Assembly: GCA_029975295.1 (NCBI GenBank)
Contig: JARKPK010000116.1
Location: 1-53,078 of the forward strand
DNA: 53,078 nucleotides
From: Thermoguttaceae bacterium
GTDB lineage: Bacteria > Planctomycetota > Planctomycetia > Pirellulales > Thermoguttaceae
Direction: 5' to 3'
Part shown: piece after piece, positions 27,582-39,175 of the stretch
How positions within the stretch are numbered: position 1 is the first letter of the stretch
Layout: each line of letters opens with the position of its first letter
Made by a program: the position numbers and the translations under genes
The notes under the pieces: model-generated
What the model was told of the DNA's origin: nothing
Database searches by the model: none
The model's input: the letters and a program-made list of their open reading frames with translations, nothing else

Positions 27582-28703
27582 ATGCTGCACTTTCTGATCA
27601 TGGCCGGCGGTTCGGGCACGCGGTTTTGGCCTGAAAGCCGCATGCGGCGCCCGAAGCAATTCCTGCCGTTGAGCGGGCCGAGTTCGATGATCCGCACGAC
27701 GGTCGATCGGCTTGGCCCGATGGCCTCGCCCGAACGGGTTTGGGTGGCCACAACGGCGCCGCTGGTGGGCCAAGTGGTCGAGCAGTTGCCCGAGGTGCCG
27801 ATCGAGTCGATCATCGTCGAGCCGTGCGGGCGGAATACGGCCCCGTGCATCGGGTTGGCGGCGCTGATGATCGTCCGCCGCGATCCCGAGGCGGTCATGG
27901 CTGTGATGCCGGCTGACCATGTGATCGATCCGCCCGACGGGTTTCGCCGCCAGTTGGCCGCCGCGGCCGAGATGATCGAAGAAGAGCCCGATTGGCTGAT
28001 CACCTTCGGCATTCGGCCTACCTATCCGGCCGAGAGCTTCGGCTACATCGAGCGCGGCGAGAAGTATCGGCCCGCGGCCGTCGCCTTGGGATTGGAAAGC
28101 GAAAGCGAATCGCCGGCCGCCGAGCTGCCGATCTATCGCGTCCGGCAATTCCGCGAAAAACCCTCGGCCGAACGGGCCAAGCAGTTTCTGGCGCGCGGCA
28201 CGTTCTACTGGAATGCGGGCATCTTCGTGTGGAAGGCGAAAACCGTGCTGGCCGCGCTCGAGCGGCATCAGCCGGAGCTGTTCGCGCGATTGACGGCGAT
28301 CGGCTCCGCCCTGGGCACACCGCAGGCGGTCGAAGTGCTGCGCCGCGAGTTCGCCGCGATGACGGCGATCTCGATCGACTATGCCGTGCTGGAGCATGCG
28401 GCCGAGGTGCTGATGATCGAGGCCGCCTTCCCCTGGGACGACCTGGGCAGTTGGCAAGGACTGATGCGCTTGCAGGGCGGCGACGCGCAGAGCAACGTGG
28501 TGGCCGCCAAGCACGTCGGTTTGAACACGTCCGGCTCGTTGATCCGTTCGAGCGACGACCACCTGATCGCCACGATCGGCGTGCGCGACCTGATCATCGT
28601 CCACACGCCCGACGCCACCTTGGTGGCCAACAAGCACGACGAGGAATCGGTTCGCCAACTGGTGGCCGAACTGAAGGCTCGCGGCTGGGAAGAGTATCTC
28701 TAA
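27582..28703 (+). CDS. manC: Mannose-1-phosphate guanylyltransferase
   Basis: Makes GDP-mannose from mannose 1-phosphate and GTP for polysaccharides and glycoconjugates. The 373-residue protein has the nucleotidyltransferase signature MAGGSGTRFWPESR with PKQFLPL (7-30), PCGRNTAPCIGLAAL, VMPADHVI, SFGYIERGE, REKPS and FYWNAGIFVW. It is the short form, without the fused phosphomannose-isomerase cupin domain. GAGGGG precedes the ATG at 27582. The glycerate kinase gene follows after 23 bp, so the two probably share a transcript. Confidence 0.93.
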   Translation: MLHFLIMAGGSGTRFWPESRMRRPKQFLPLSGPSSMIRTTVDRLGPMASPERVWVATTAPLVGQVVEQLPEVPIESIIVEPCGRNTAPCIGLAALMIVRRDPEAVMAVMPADHVIDPPDGFRRQLAAAAEMIEEEPDWLITFGIRPTYPAESFGYIERGEKYRPAAVALGLESESESPAAELPIYRVRQFREKPSAERAKQFLARGTFYWNAGIFVWKAKTVLAALERHQPELFARLTAIGSALGTPQAVEVLRREFAAMTAISIDYAVLEHAAEVLMIEAAFPWDDLGSWQGLMRLQGGDAQSNVVAAKHVGLNTSGSLIRSSDDHLIATIGVRDLIIVHTPDATLVANKHDEESVRQLVAELKARGWEEYL

Positions 28704-28726
28704 AGGCGGCCGCGGGCGGTGCGGCG

Positions 28727-30313
28727 ATGACGGTGAAGCGCATGGCGGCAATCGACTCGATGAGCGAACGACTTCGGGCCGACGCGCTGCGCATTTGGCG
28801 GGCCGGGGTCGATGCCGTGCGTGCCGAGCGGCTGATTGCCCAGTGGGTCGCCGTCGAGGGCGATCGTCTGCGGATCGGCGACGAGCGCATCTCGTTGGAA
28901 ACGATCGACCGCATCTGCGTGCTGGGAGCGGGCAAGGCGTCGGGCGCGATGGCCGCGGCGATCGAAGCCGCCCTTGGGCCCGAGCTTGCCGCGGCGAAGC
29001 GTCTGCACGGCTGGGTGAACGTGCCGGCCGACTGCCTTCCCGCCGGCGCGGCGACTGCCGACATCGCGACTGGCGCAACGCCCACCGATGGCGCCGCGGA
29101 TCACGAAAAAGAACTGAGTAGTGCGAAAGCACCAACGCTGCGGATCGTGCTTCACCCCGGCCGCCCTCCCGGCGTGAACGAGCCGACGCCGCAGGGCGCC
29201 GCCGGCGCCGAGCGGATTCTCGAGCTGGCGTCGGCCCTCGGCCCGCGCGACCTGTGCTTGGCGGTCATTTCCGGCGGGGGCTCGGCCCTGCTGCCCGCCC
29301 CGGCGCCGGGGATCACGCTGGCCGACAAGCTGGAAGTTACCCGCTACCTGAGCGGCGCGGGCGCGAACATCGTTCAACTCAACACGGTTCGCAAACAACT
29401 CAGCCGGATCAAAGGCGGCGGACTGGCCCGCGCGTGCCGGGCGGCCCGCATGATCGTGCTGGTGATCTCCGACGTGCCAGGCGATCCGCTGGATGTGATC
29501 GCCTCGGGCCCGACCGTGCCTGACCTTTCGACGGCCGACGGCGCGCTCGGCGTGCTCGACGCCTTCGCCGCGCGCGATGCTGGACTGCCGCCGCGCATTT
29601 TCGAATACTTAGAGGGAAAAGCCTCTCTTGAACGCCAGGCTCGGCGCACGGCAGTGGGCGAAACGACCGTTTCCCCAAGCCCGGCCGCCGCAATCGAAAC
29701 GCCCGAGAGCCAACACCAAGGGCATCCCTGCGATTGGACCACGCCGGCCGGCTGCCGGGTAACGCACCTGATCATCGGCAACAACGCCCGAGCCGTCGAT
29801 GCCGCCGGGGCCGAGGCCGAACGGTTGGGCTATCAGCACGCGATGATCTCGGCGGCCGGCCCAGAGGGCGCGGCCGAAGAGGTGGGCCGGCACCTGGCCG
29901 CGATGGCCCTGCGGATGCGGAGCCAAGAGGGTCCCAACTGCTTGATCAGCGGCGGCGAGCCGGTGGTGAGTTTGGTCGATCGTTCGATCCGCGGACTGGG
30001 CGGGCGGAACCAGCAGGCGGCGCTGGCGGCCGTCGATGCACTGTGGTCCGACGGCGCCGCCGGCGTTGTGGTACTTTCCGGCGGAACTGATGGCGAAGAC
30101 GGCCCGACCGACGCCGCCGGGGCCGTTTGCGACGCAGTCGCGATCGCGCGGGCGAAACAGCTTCAGCTCGATCCGCGCGATTATCTTCGCCGCAACGACG
30201 CCTACACCTTCTTCCGCCTGGTCGATGGGCTGATCCGCACCGGGCCGACGCATACGAACGTTTGCGATGTGCGCGTGGTGCTCGTCGACCGGCGGCAGAA
30301 TCGCCCGTTTTAG
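28727..30313 (+). CDS. Glycerate 2-kinase (MOFRL family)
   Basis: Phosphorylates D-glycerate to 2-phosphoglycerate, linking glyoxylate, serine-cycle or sugar-acid breakdown to glycolysis. The 528-residue protein has the N-terminal domain blocks VLGAGKASGAMA, SGGGSALLPAP, NTVRKQLSRIKGG, SDVPGDPLDVIASGPTVPD and the C-terminal MOFRL domain with GGTDGEDGPTDAAGA. It is longer than the usual 420-450 residues because of two insertions, one rich in Ala/Thr (about 105-135) and one near 300-330. Start at the ATG 23 bp after manC; a second ATG five codons on is possible. Convergent with the DUF1598 gene. Confidence 0.9.
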   Translation: MTVKRMAAIDSMSERLRADALRIWRAGVDAVRAERLIAQWVAVEGDRLRIGDERISLETIDRICVLGAGKASGAMAAAIEAALGPELAAAKRLHGWVNVPADCLPAGAATADIATGATPTDGAADHEKELSSAKAPTLRIVLHPGRPPGVNEPTPQGAAGAERILELASALGPRDLCLAVISGGGSALLPAPAPGITLADKLEVTRYLSGAGANIVQLNTVRKQLSRIKGGGLARACRAARMIVLVISDVPGDPLDVIASGPTVPDLSTADGALGVLDAFAARDAGLPPRIFEYLEGKASLERQARRTAVGETTVSPSPAAAIETPESQHQGHPCDWTTPAGCRVTHLIIGNNARAVDAAGAEAERLGYQHAMISAAGPEGAAEEVGRHLAAMALRMRSQEGPNCLISGGEPVVSLVDRSIRGLGGRNQQAALAAVDALWSDGAAGVVVLSGGTDGEDGPTDAAGAVCDAVAIARAKQLQLDPRDYLRRNDAYTFFRLVDGLIRTGPTHTNVCDVRVVLVDRRQNRPF

Positions 30314-30378
30314 ACTGCGCCGGCACGATTACTCGCGCCGGCCAGACGAGTTGTGCCCGGCCGGCCCGTGGCGCGCGA

Positions 30379-31740
30379 TCAGTCCCACCACCATTGGCCC
30401 GGGGCCAGATTCGGCTGGGTCTGTTCGTAGGTCTTAGCGACCGCGCCCTTCTCGTCGGCCTTTGCTTGTGCGACGGCCGTGGCGGCGTCAATCGTCACGC
30501 CGCCGCCGATGGGCGTCATCAGCGTATTGCCGCGCCACATGGCGTTGATGGCCGCCGGGGCCCTCTTGGGCGTTTGATAGGTTTGTACGGTGAACTTCCC
30601 TTCGTTGCCGAACAGCTCCATCCGCCAACCCGACTTGCCGTAGAAGTCTTGCTGCTGAATGTAGGCGGCCGCGATCGTCAGGTCGATCAGGTTCCGCAGT
30701 TCGGCGAACACCGGCGATCGCTCGGCCAACTCGGGATAGCGGCGGGTGAACTCGAAGGTCCACGCTTGGCTCGCCTTGTTCGAGCTTTGACCGGCCTGCC
30801 GCTTGCCCTCGGCCGTGACCAGTTCGCCTTCGCCGACCAGTTTGACGCCGTCACCCACCAGTTCGGCGGCCAGCTTGTCTTCACTGACACGAACGCATTC
30901 GTAATCGGGCACGAAGAACCACCGCTCCAGCGCGTTGCGGCTGACCTGGGCGGGGCTGGCCCGATCCACGTAGCTGACCATGCGGATCGGCGGCTGCTCC
31001 AGCCCGATGCCGATCAGCTTCATGCGGTAGTCGGCCTCGACGAGCACCTGCGCGAAACGGGTGTTCGGCGCAATGCCGCTGATGCTCACGGTGTGCGCGC
31101 CCAAGCTGGTTTGCAAGCCTTCGACAATCTGCATCGTTTGTTGCGGCACGGCGCGGCTGCCCCAAGTCCGCAGGAATTGCTGCATGGCGGCCAGGCCTTC
31201 TTCGGTCGGGTCGATCGAGCAACCGATCAGGCGGGTGGGCTGCTTGCCCGGCGGAAATGCCCGCAAAGCCACAACCGCGTCTTGCAGCTGCACCACCGGG
31301 CGGCGCGTGGTCAGGCCGATCACTCGGCCGGAGATGTCGGTCATCCAACCTTCGGCCGGGCCGGCCAACACGATGTCTTTGCTTTCGGGGTAGTAGAACA
31401 CATATCGAACGCGGAGCAATCCGGCCAGATTGCGCATCTCTTCGGTGGCCGCTCCGTCGCGGTTGCGGATCGCGTCTTCAAGCCGGTTGAGAGAAATCTT
31501 CCGCAGCTTGCTAAAGGCACTGACCTTCGGATCGAGCGACGCCTTGGCCGCGGCCATGCGTTGCTGCGTCAATTGCCCGGTCGGGTCGCTGAACACCTTC
31601 ATCTGCAACACGCCCTCGGCATCGACCACCACGCCGGCCTGATTGCCGAGGTCTTGGGCCAACGCCGCCGAGCCGCATCCCCAGAGGACCGCGGCCGACA
31701 GCACCACGCTCAATCGGCGAAGTTCGTTCCAACAACGCAT
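30379..31740 (-). CDS. Exported DUF1598 protein
   Basis: A 453-residue secreted protein of the DUF1598 family, known almost only from planctomycetes, function unknown. A signal peptide (LSVVLSAAVLWGCGSAALA) is followed by AGVVVDAEGVLQMKVF. The central family blocks are RNLAGLLRVRYVFYYPESKDIVLAGPAEGW, SIDPTEEGLAAMQQFL and LIGIGLEQPPIRMVSYVDRA; the region about 310-400 has FVPDYECVRV and RRYPELAERSPVFAELRNLIDL. It ends in a tryptophan-rich PGQWWWD. Start at the ATG at 31740, with AGGAGAG 8 bases upstream. It is divergent from the methyltransferase/MTHFR gene, across 730 bp. Confidence 0.85.
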   Translation of the reverse strand: MRCWNELRRLSVVLSAAVLWGCGSAALAQDLGNQAGVVVDAEGVLQMKVFSDPTGQLTQQRMAAAKASLDPKVSAFSKLRKISLNRLEDAIRNRDGAATEEMRNLAGLLRVRYVFYYPESKDIVLAGPAEGWMTDISGRVIGLTTRRPVVQLQDAVVALRAFPPGKQPTRLIGCSIDPTEEGLAAMQQFLRTWGSRAVPQQTMQIVEGLQTSLGAHTVSISGIAPNTRFAQVLVEADYRMKLIGIGLEQPPIRMVSYVDRASPAQVSRNALERWFFVPDYECVRVSEDKLAAELVGDGVKLVGEGELVTAEGKRQAGQSSNKASQAWTFEFTRRYPELAERSPVFAELRNLIDLTIAAAYIQQQDFYGKSGWRMELFGNEGKFTVQTYQTPKRAPAAINAMWRGNTLMTPIGGGVTIDAATAVAQAKADEKGAVAKTYEQTQPNLAPGQWWWD

Positions 31741-32301
31741 GAGAAGACTCTCCTGTTCCAGAAGCACTCGTTCATTCCGCCGGCACGAACCGCCGCGCTG
31801 TCACCCAATCGCTCAACCAAACCCGATCGCTGAAAAAAACGGTCGCCAATGCTTCAACGAAAGGCCGCACGCCGCAAAGCGCACAGCCACAGCCACAGCC
31901 ACAAGCTCGCCCCAACCGGACCGCGCGAGCCGTTGTCGACCGGCGTCGCTCCAGCGGTCGATTCGCGGGGCACGCCGCCCAATGGTCGGGCACGCCCCCC
32001 AAGGCCTGTATCAATCGATAGTAATTACCCTCGGGGGGTAAAGCAAGCAACAGCCGTGCGTTTGAGCCGTTTGCCGCCGGGGCGGGCCCTCTTGAAAAGA
32101 TAACTTACGATTCCGGCGGGAACCGCTCTATCTGCCCATCGAACCGGGTAGAATGCCGTTGTATTGCGGCACGAAGCCGGAGCGGCCCTCCTCGCCTTGC
32201 CCGAATAGCGGCCGCGCTTCCGGGGAACGGCCGCCTGTCCATCGCTCACTCGTCCCCTCCGGCGCATCGCCGTGGGAACCGCTCGAAGTTCGCCCATGCC
32301 A

Positions 32302-32332
32302 CGGGTCGCAGCCACCCGAGGGCTGACAGCCC
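32302..32332 (+). repeat. Two adjacent hairpins (REP-like)
   Basis: CGGGT-(7)-ACCCG at 32302-32318 and GGGCT-GAC-AGCCC at 32320-32332. The second overlaps the -35 of the promoter proposed at 32323-32351, so it may be an operator or just a repetitive palindromic unit. Confidence 0.4.
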
Positions 32333-32351
32333 GCTTTGAAGATGCTATGCT
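32323..32351 (+). promoter_or_regulatory. Likely sigma-70 promoter of the methyltransferase/MTHFR gene
   Basis: CTGACA (32323-32328), a 17-base spacer and TATGCT (32346-32351): five and four of six consensus matches. It implies a leader of roughly 110 bases. Confidence 0.45.
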
Positions 32352-32412
32352 GACGGGCAGCAGCGGCAGAGTACGATCGTGATTTTATATCTCTATATCT
32401 AGCAAGTATTTG

Positions 32413-32447
32413 CGCCTTGCATCTCGATGGAACGAGTAGGCAAGGCG
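32413..32447 (+). promoter_or_regulatory. Strong hairpin in the 5' leader
   Basis: CGCCTTGC (32413-32420) pairs with GCAAGGCG (32440-32447), and CTCG (32423-32426) with CGAG (32433-32436) inside it, leaving the loop ATGGAA. It ends 15-24 bases before the two possible start codons, close enough to affect ribosome access. It matches no riboswitch class I can recognise by eye. Confidence 0.5.
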
Positions 32448-32470
32448 GCTCAGTTGGTTGGATGGCCGAT

Positions 32471-34291
32471 ATGTCGGAGCTCTCCGAGGCGCTAGCCCGC
32501 GGTGTGTTGGTTTTTGACGGGGCGATGGGCACCGAACTCTATCGCCGCCATGTATTTACGAATCGCTGCTTCGATGAACTCTGCCTTTCCGAGCCGAAGC
32601 TGATCGCCGACATCCACCAAGCGTACTGCGAGGCGGGCGCGGATGTGCTCACGACGAACACATTTGGGGCCAATCGTGTTACGCTGGCGCAGTTCGGCTT
32701 GGCCGAACGTCAGGCCGAAATCATCCGCGCCGGCGTGCGGTTGGCCCGGCAGGTGGCTCAGTCGGCCTCGCGGCCGGTGTATGTGGTCGGGTCGATCGGG
32801 CCGCTGCCCCAGCAGCCCGAACATGCCCCCCTGCTCAGTCAGATGATCGCCGAGCAGGTCGAGGCGCTGCGAGAGGAAGTGGTGGACGCGGTGATCTTCG
32901 AGACGCAGCCGACCCGGGCCGCGCTCGAGCAGTGCGCCGCGGCGATGAGCCGCACGCCCGAGGTGCCCTACATCCTTTCGTTCGTCGTCGATGGCGATGC
33001 CGAGTCGGCCGCCGGCGAGCCGATCGAACGGATGCTCGCGCCGTTGCCCGACGGGCCGCAACCGATCGCGTGGGGGATCAACTGCGGCGTAGGGCCCGAC
33101 GGGCTGCTCCTGGCGGTCGAGCGCGCGGTGAAGCTCACCCGGCTGCCGTTGATCGTGCAACCCAATGCCGGCATGCCCAAAGAGGTGGGCAACCGACGCA
33201 TCTACCTCTGTTCGCCCGAGTATTTGACCACCTACGCGCTGCGTTACATCAACCTGGGCGTGTCGGCGGTGGGCGGTTGTTGCGGCACCACGCCCGAGCA
33301 TATCCGCGAAATGGCCAAGGCGGTCAAGCCGTTGGCCCGAGCGGCCGTCACCCGAGCCACGCTGAGCACCGCGGCAGCCCCCCCGCCCAAACAATCGGCG
33401 CCGTTGGCCGAGCGGACCCGACTGGGCCGCCGCTTGGTCGAGAAGCAATGGGTCACCACCGTCGAACTGGTTCCCCCGCGCGGATACGATCTGGCATCGA
33501 CGATCGAAAAGAGCAAACTGCTGCAACAGCGAGGCGTTTCGGCCATCAACATTCCCGACGGCCCGCGCGCAAGCTCGCGGCTCTCGCCGATCATCACCGC
33601 CTATCGGATCCAGCAAGAGGCGGGCATCGAAGCCATCTTGCACTTCTGCTGCCGCGATCGCAACCTGATCGGCATGCAGGCCGACTTGCTCGGCTGCGCC
33701 GCCTGCGGCGTGCGCAACATCTTGTTCATAACCGGCGATCCGCCGAAGATGGGCAACTACCCGAACGCCACCGGCGTGTTCGACACCGACTCGATCGGCA
33801 TGGTGGCCGTGCAGCGGCGGCTCAACTGCGGCTTGGACTTGGGCAGCCAGCCGATCGACCCGCAAACGTTCGCCGTCATCGGCGTCGGCCTCGATCCCTC
33901 GGCCCTCGATCTGGAACGAGAGATCGACCGCTTTCGACAAAAGGTCGAGGCCGGGGCCGAGTTCGCCATCAGCCAGCCGGTGTTCGATCCCGACGCGCTG
34001 CTCCGCTTCCTCGATCGCGTGCAACACCTGGGCGTGCCGGTGATCGCCGGCATCTGGCCGTTGTCGAGTTACCGCAACGCCCTGTTCATGCGCAACGAGG
34101 TGCCGGGCGTCGTCGTGCCCGACTGGGTGATGGAACGCATGGCCGCGAAGGAAACCCGCGAAGGCCAGTTGGCCATGGGCATCGAAATCGCCCGCGAGGC
34201 GGTGGCCCGCGTCCGCGACCGCGTGGCGGGCATCCAGGTTTCGGCCCCGTTGGGCAAAGTGGAAACCGCCCTGGCCGTGATCGAGGCGTAA
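32471..34291 (+). CDS. Bifunctional homocysteine S-methyltransferase / 5,10-methylenetetrahydrofolate reductase
   Basis: A 606-residue fusion. Residues 1 to about 290 are a homocysteine methyltransferase barrel (VFDGAMGTELYRR, ADVLTTNTFGANR) with the zinc cysteines in GINCGVG (about 204) and GGCCGTT (about 268-269). From about 330 the sequence is a methylenetetrahydrofolate reductase (TVELVPPRGYD, HFCCRDRNLIGMQADLLG, NILFITGDPPKMG, EFAISQPVFDP, GIWPLSSYRNA). The fusion is known in bacteria such as Bacillus (YitJ) and planctomycetes. It makes methyl-folate and may transfer a methyl group to homocysteine to form methionine; the cobalamin domain of MetH is absent. Start could be 32462 or 32471; neither has a clear ribosome site, and I prefer 32471 by likeness to relatives. 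Confidence 0.93.
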   Translation: MSELSEALARGVLVFDGAMGTELYRRHVFTNRCFDELCLSEPKLIADIHQAYCEAGADVLTTNTFGANRVTLAQFGLAERQAEIIRAGVRLARQVAQSASRPVYVVGSIGPLPQQPEHAPLLSQMIAEQVEALREEVVDAVIFETQPTRAALEQCAAAMSRTPEVPYILSFVVDGDAESAAGEPIERMLAPLPDGPQPIAWGINCGVGPDGLLLAVERAVKLTRLPLIVQPNAGMPKEVGNRRIYLCSPEYLTTYALRYINLGVSAVGGCCGTTPEHIREMAKAVKPLARAAVTRATLSTAAAPPPKQSAPLAERTRLGRRLVEKQWVTTVELVPPRGYDLASTIEKSKLLQQRGVSAINIPDGPRASSRLSPIITAYRIQQEAGIEAILHFCCRDRNLIGMQADLLGCAACGVRNILFITGDPPKMGNYPNATGVFDTDSIGMVAVQRRLNCGLDLGSQPIDPQTFAVIGVGLDPSALDLEREIDRFRQKVEAGAEFAISQPVFDPDALLRFLDRVQHLGVPVIAGIWPLSSYRNALFMRNEVPGVVVPDWVMERMAAKETREGQLAMGIEIAREAVARVRDRVAGIQVSAPLGKVETALAVIEA

Positions 34292-34647
34292 GCATTGCAT
34301 CGCCCGGCTGCGGCAAGTATCTTCCAGTGCCGGTCGTCCGATCGCAACTTCGGCGCGAAGATGCTCGTTCGGCCATCGGACCGTGTGCAAGATCAACCGA
34401 AGCCCGCAACAACAGCGCGGACAATCAGACGCGGCCCGCGCTGCCGGCCATCGAATGCGGCCCAAGCCGAAGAAAACGCTGGCAAACCGCTTCGCTGCAA
34501 TCGGGGCCGCTTTCCGCGTTGTGTGAACAACCTTTTTTGGGCGACATCGATGTTTTTTAGCGGCGTCGATACTTTTGGGGCGACACAACTTTACCGAGGT
34601 TTCGCTCGTCGGCGCCGGCCTTTTCGCCCTGTGATGGAGAATCTGCG
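34292..34647. other. 356-bp intergenic region
   Basis: No gene. It contains three imperfect 20-bp units, each starting with a T-run (34533-34552, 34553-34572, 34573-34592). The T-runs could act as terminator tails for the upstream gene, but no good stem precedes them. Confidence 0.45.
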
Positions 34648-36228
34648 ATGAAGTCGGCCTGCGGTCGCGCAGTGTGTTGGGCGCTCGTGGCGGTGGCCGT
34701 GGTCGCGTCGATGGCCGTTCGGCTCGGCGCGCCGCAGGCTCGGGCGGCGGATGTTGCACCCGCTGCGGCGCAAGGGGCGAAATCGGCCCAAGGCGGCGGG
34801 GGCGCCGCCGCATCGGCGCCCAAGGCCGAGTCGCCAGCCCAGCCGACCCGGCCGGCCGAGCCGATCATCGTTAAGGTCAAACGACGGCCGACCGATCCGA
34901 AGTGGATGGAGATGCCCGCCCATACGCTCGACCAGTTGCCTCCGCCGGCCGTCGCCGAACTGGGCAACGACGCGTTGAGCCGCTTTGGCGGCTGGAAAGC
35001 AAAGCAGGCGAAGGCCACCGGGTTTTTCCGCGCTGAAAAGATCGGCCCGCGGTGGTGGATCGTCGATCCCGAGGGCTTTCTCTACCTCAGCGTAGGCATG
35101 AACGGCGTTCGCGGCGAAGGCACCGAAACAGTCCGCGCCGCGTTGCAAGAGAAGTTCGGCACGGCCGAGCGCTGGGCCGAGTTCGAAACCCGGCGGCTCC
35201 GCGAGCACGGGTTCAACTCGCTGGGGGCCTGGTGCGAAGTGGCCCTGTTCCGCGGCGTCGCCCAACCATTGCCTTATTGCATGGAAGGCGTCGGGGCGAT
35301 GGCCGGCGGCGTCGGGCCGGGCCAGGGGCGCACCAAGGGCGGCTTCATGCGATCGTTCGGCACACGCTTGGGCGTGGCGCGGCAGGGAACCGGCCACTCG
35401 CTTTATCCCAGCGACTGCATGCCGATCTTCCATCCGCAGTTCGCCGAGTTCTGCGACGAGCACGCCCGGCCGTTGGCCGCGCTGAAAGACGATCCCTTCC
35501 TGCTGGGCTACTTCACGGATAATGAGCTGCCGATGCCGAAGCTGGACAACTTCCTCGCCCTCGATCCCGACGACGAAACGATGGGCTCCAGCCAACGCGC
35601 GGCGCGGCAATGGCTCGACGCCCGTCGCGGCCCCGGCGCCGCCCCGACCGACGCCGACCGCGACGCCTGGATCGAGCACGCCTTCGACCGCTACTTCGCC
35701 GTCGTCACCAAGGCGATTCGCAAGCACGACCCGAACCACATGATCTTCGGCTCGCGGTTCTACGGCGCGGAGAAGAACAAGGCGGAGGCGTTTCGGGCCG
35801 CCGGCCGCTACTGCGATGTGATCGCGGTGAACGTCTATGGCGTGTGGCGGCCGAAGCCCGAAATGATCGACCGCTGGGTTCAATGGTCGGGCCGTCCGAT
35901 CATCGTCACCGAATGGTACGCCAAAGGAATGGACAGCGGCTACGCGAACAACAGCGGGGCCGGCTGGACCGTGCCCACCCAACGCGATCGCGGGCTGTTC
36001 TATCAAACATTCACGCTCGGGCTGCTCGAATCGCCCGGCTGCGTCGGCTGGCACTGGTTCCGCTACATGGACAACGACCCGGCGAACACCACGGCCGACC
36101 CCTCCAACCGCGATTCGAACAAGGGAATCGTGAGCATTCGCTTCGAGCCCTACGAACCGCTGCTCCAGTTGATGCGGCCGTTGAACCGCCGCGTTTACCC
36201 CCTGGCCGAACGCTTCGCCCGGCAGTGA
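34648..36228 (+). CDS. Exported agarase-like glycoside hydrolase (GH50-type)
   Basis: A 526-residue protein with a signal peptide (about 1-33) and an Ala/Gly/Pro-rich linker, then a TIM-barrel hydrolase resembling GH50 beta-agarases and related families. FFRAEKIGPRWWIVDPEGFL matches the start of that domain. Likely catalytic acids are E293 in YFTDNELP (acid/base) and E422 in VTEWYAKGMDSGY (nucleophile), followed by TQRDRGLFYQTFTLGLLES and GWHWFRYMDNDP. It should cleave a beta-linked, possibly algal, polysaccharide outside the cell; the exact substrate is not certain and agar is only the best-known one. GGAGA precedes the ATG. Confidence 0.78.
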   Translation: MKSACGRAVCWALVAVAVVASMAVRLGAPQARAADVAPAAAQGAKSAQGGGGAAASAPKAESPAQPTRPAEPIIVKVKRRPTDPKWMEMPAHTLDQLPPPAVAELGNDALSRFGGWKAKQAKATGFFRAEKIGPRWWIVDPEGFLYLSVGMNGVRGEGTETVRAALQEKFGTAERWAEFETRRLREHGFNSLGAWCEVALFRGVAQPLPYCMEGVGAMAGGVGPGQGRTKGGFMRSFGTRLGVARQGTGHSLYPSDCMPIFHPQFAEFCDEHARPLAALKDDPFLLGYFTDNELPMPKLDNFLALDPDDETMGSSQRAARQWLDARRGPGAAPTDADRDAWIEHAFDRYFAVVTKAIRKHDPNHMIFGSRFYGAEKNKAEAFRAAGRYCDVIAVNVYGVWRPKPEMIDRWVQWSGRPIIVTEWYAKGMDSGYANNSGAGWTVPTQRDRGLFYQTFTLGLLESPGCVGWHWFRYMDNDPANTTADPSNRDSNKGIVSIRFEPYEPLLQLMRPLNRRVYPLAERFARQ

Positions 36229-36348
36229 CGGCTACTACCTCTCTGCCGGGGATTCCAGGGGTTTCGCCTCGCGCCAATCACGAATCGGAGGTTCGGCCTC
36301 GGCCGATCTGCCGATCCGCGTCCTTTTCTTGAAAACCGAGCAAATGCA

Positions 36349-36378
36349 TTGGAATTCCCTTCCGACCACTGCGATAAT
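36349..36378 (+). promoter_or_regulatory. Likely sigma-70 promoter of katG
   Basis: TTGGAA (36349-36354), an 18-base spacer and GATAAT (36373-36378): four and five of six consensus matches. The start codon is about 190 bases downstream. Confidence 0.5.
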
Positions 36379-36484
36379 ACGTTGCGAAGATTGGGATGAG
36401 CGAGTTCTCTTTCGAGCGACGGCTTCTCCCCAAAGTGGTACACGCGGCAGAGCGTCCCTTCGATGTGGGCGCAGAACTTGGACT

Positions 36485-36508
36485 GAGGTTGGTTGACAAC
36501 CCAACCTC
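36485..36508 (+). promoter_or_regulatory. Hairpin or operator in the katG leader
   Basis: GAGGTTGG (36485-36492) pairs with CCAACCTC (36501-36508) around the loop TTGACAAC. It lies 58 bases before the katG start, within the presumed leader. It could be an RNA hairpin or a regulator-binding site; no peroxide regulator gene is in the window. Confidence 0.4.
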
Positions 36509-36554
36509 GAGAGAAGCAACAAGGTCTGTTGCGATCTCTCCATACGGCGCGTGA

Positions 36555-38942
<2,388 letters not shown>

Positions 38943-39175
38943 CGCCGTGTTTTCAGGCGGCGGCGGGCGAGATACCGAAGAGATTGATGCCGACTTTTCT
39001 GGCCGCCGGGGCTTCCTCCATTAGTGCGTCGGGAGACTCCGCGGCAGCGATGCGACCCTCGCGAGCCGGCCTGACGTCGGTCGGCCTGCTCGCATTTCTA
39101 TCCCGAGATTTGAAAGCCATTCGCCGCGGAGCCCAACGCGCCGCTTGTTCCGAACAACTGTTGGCCCTTGGACAA

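Larger units (their letters stand above)
31741..32470. other. 730-bp intergenic region between divergent genes
   Basis: No gene recognised. Contents: three and a half CACAGC repeats (31882-31905), a hairpin TTACCC/GGGTAA (about 32026-32042), a GGTAGAAT octamer (32147-32154), two adjacent hairpins (32302-32318, 32320-32332), a likely promoter (32323-32351), an AT-rich repeat TATATCT (32386-32400) and a strong hairpin (32413-32447) before the start codon. Confidence 0.5.

Noticed and set aside
32492-34813. 773-codon minus-strand frame opposite the methyltransferase/MTHFR gene
   Set aside because: Antisense to motif-confirmed coding sequence; its composition is a mirror of the real gene.
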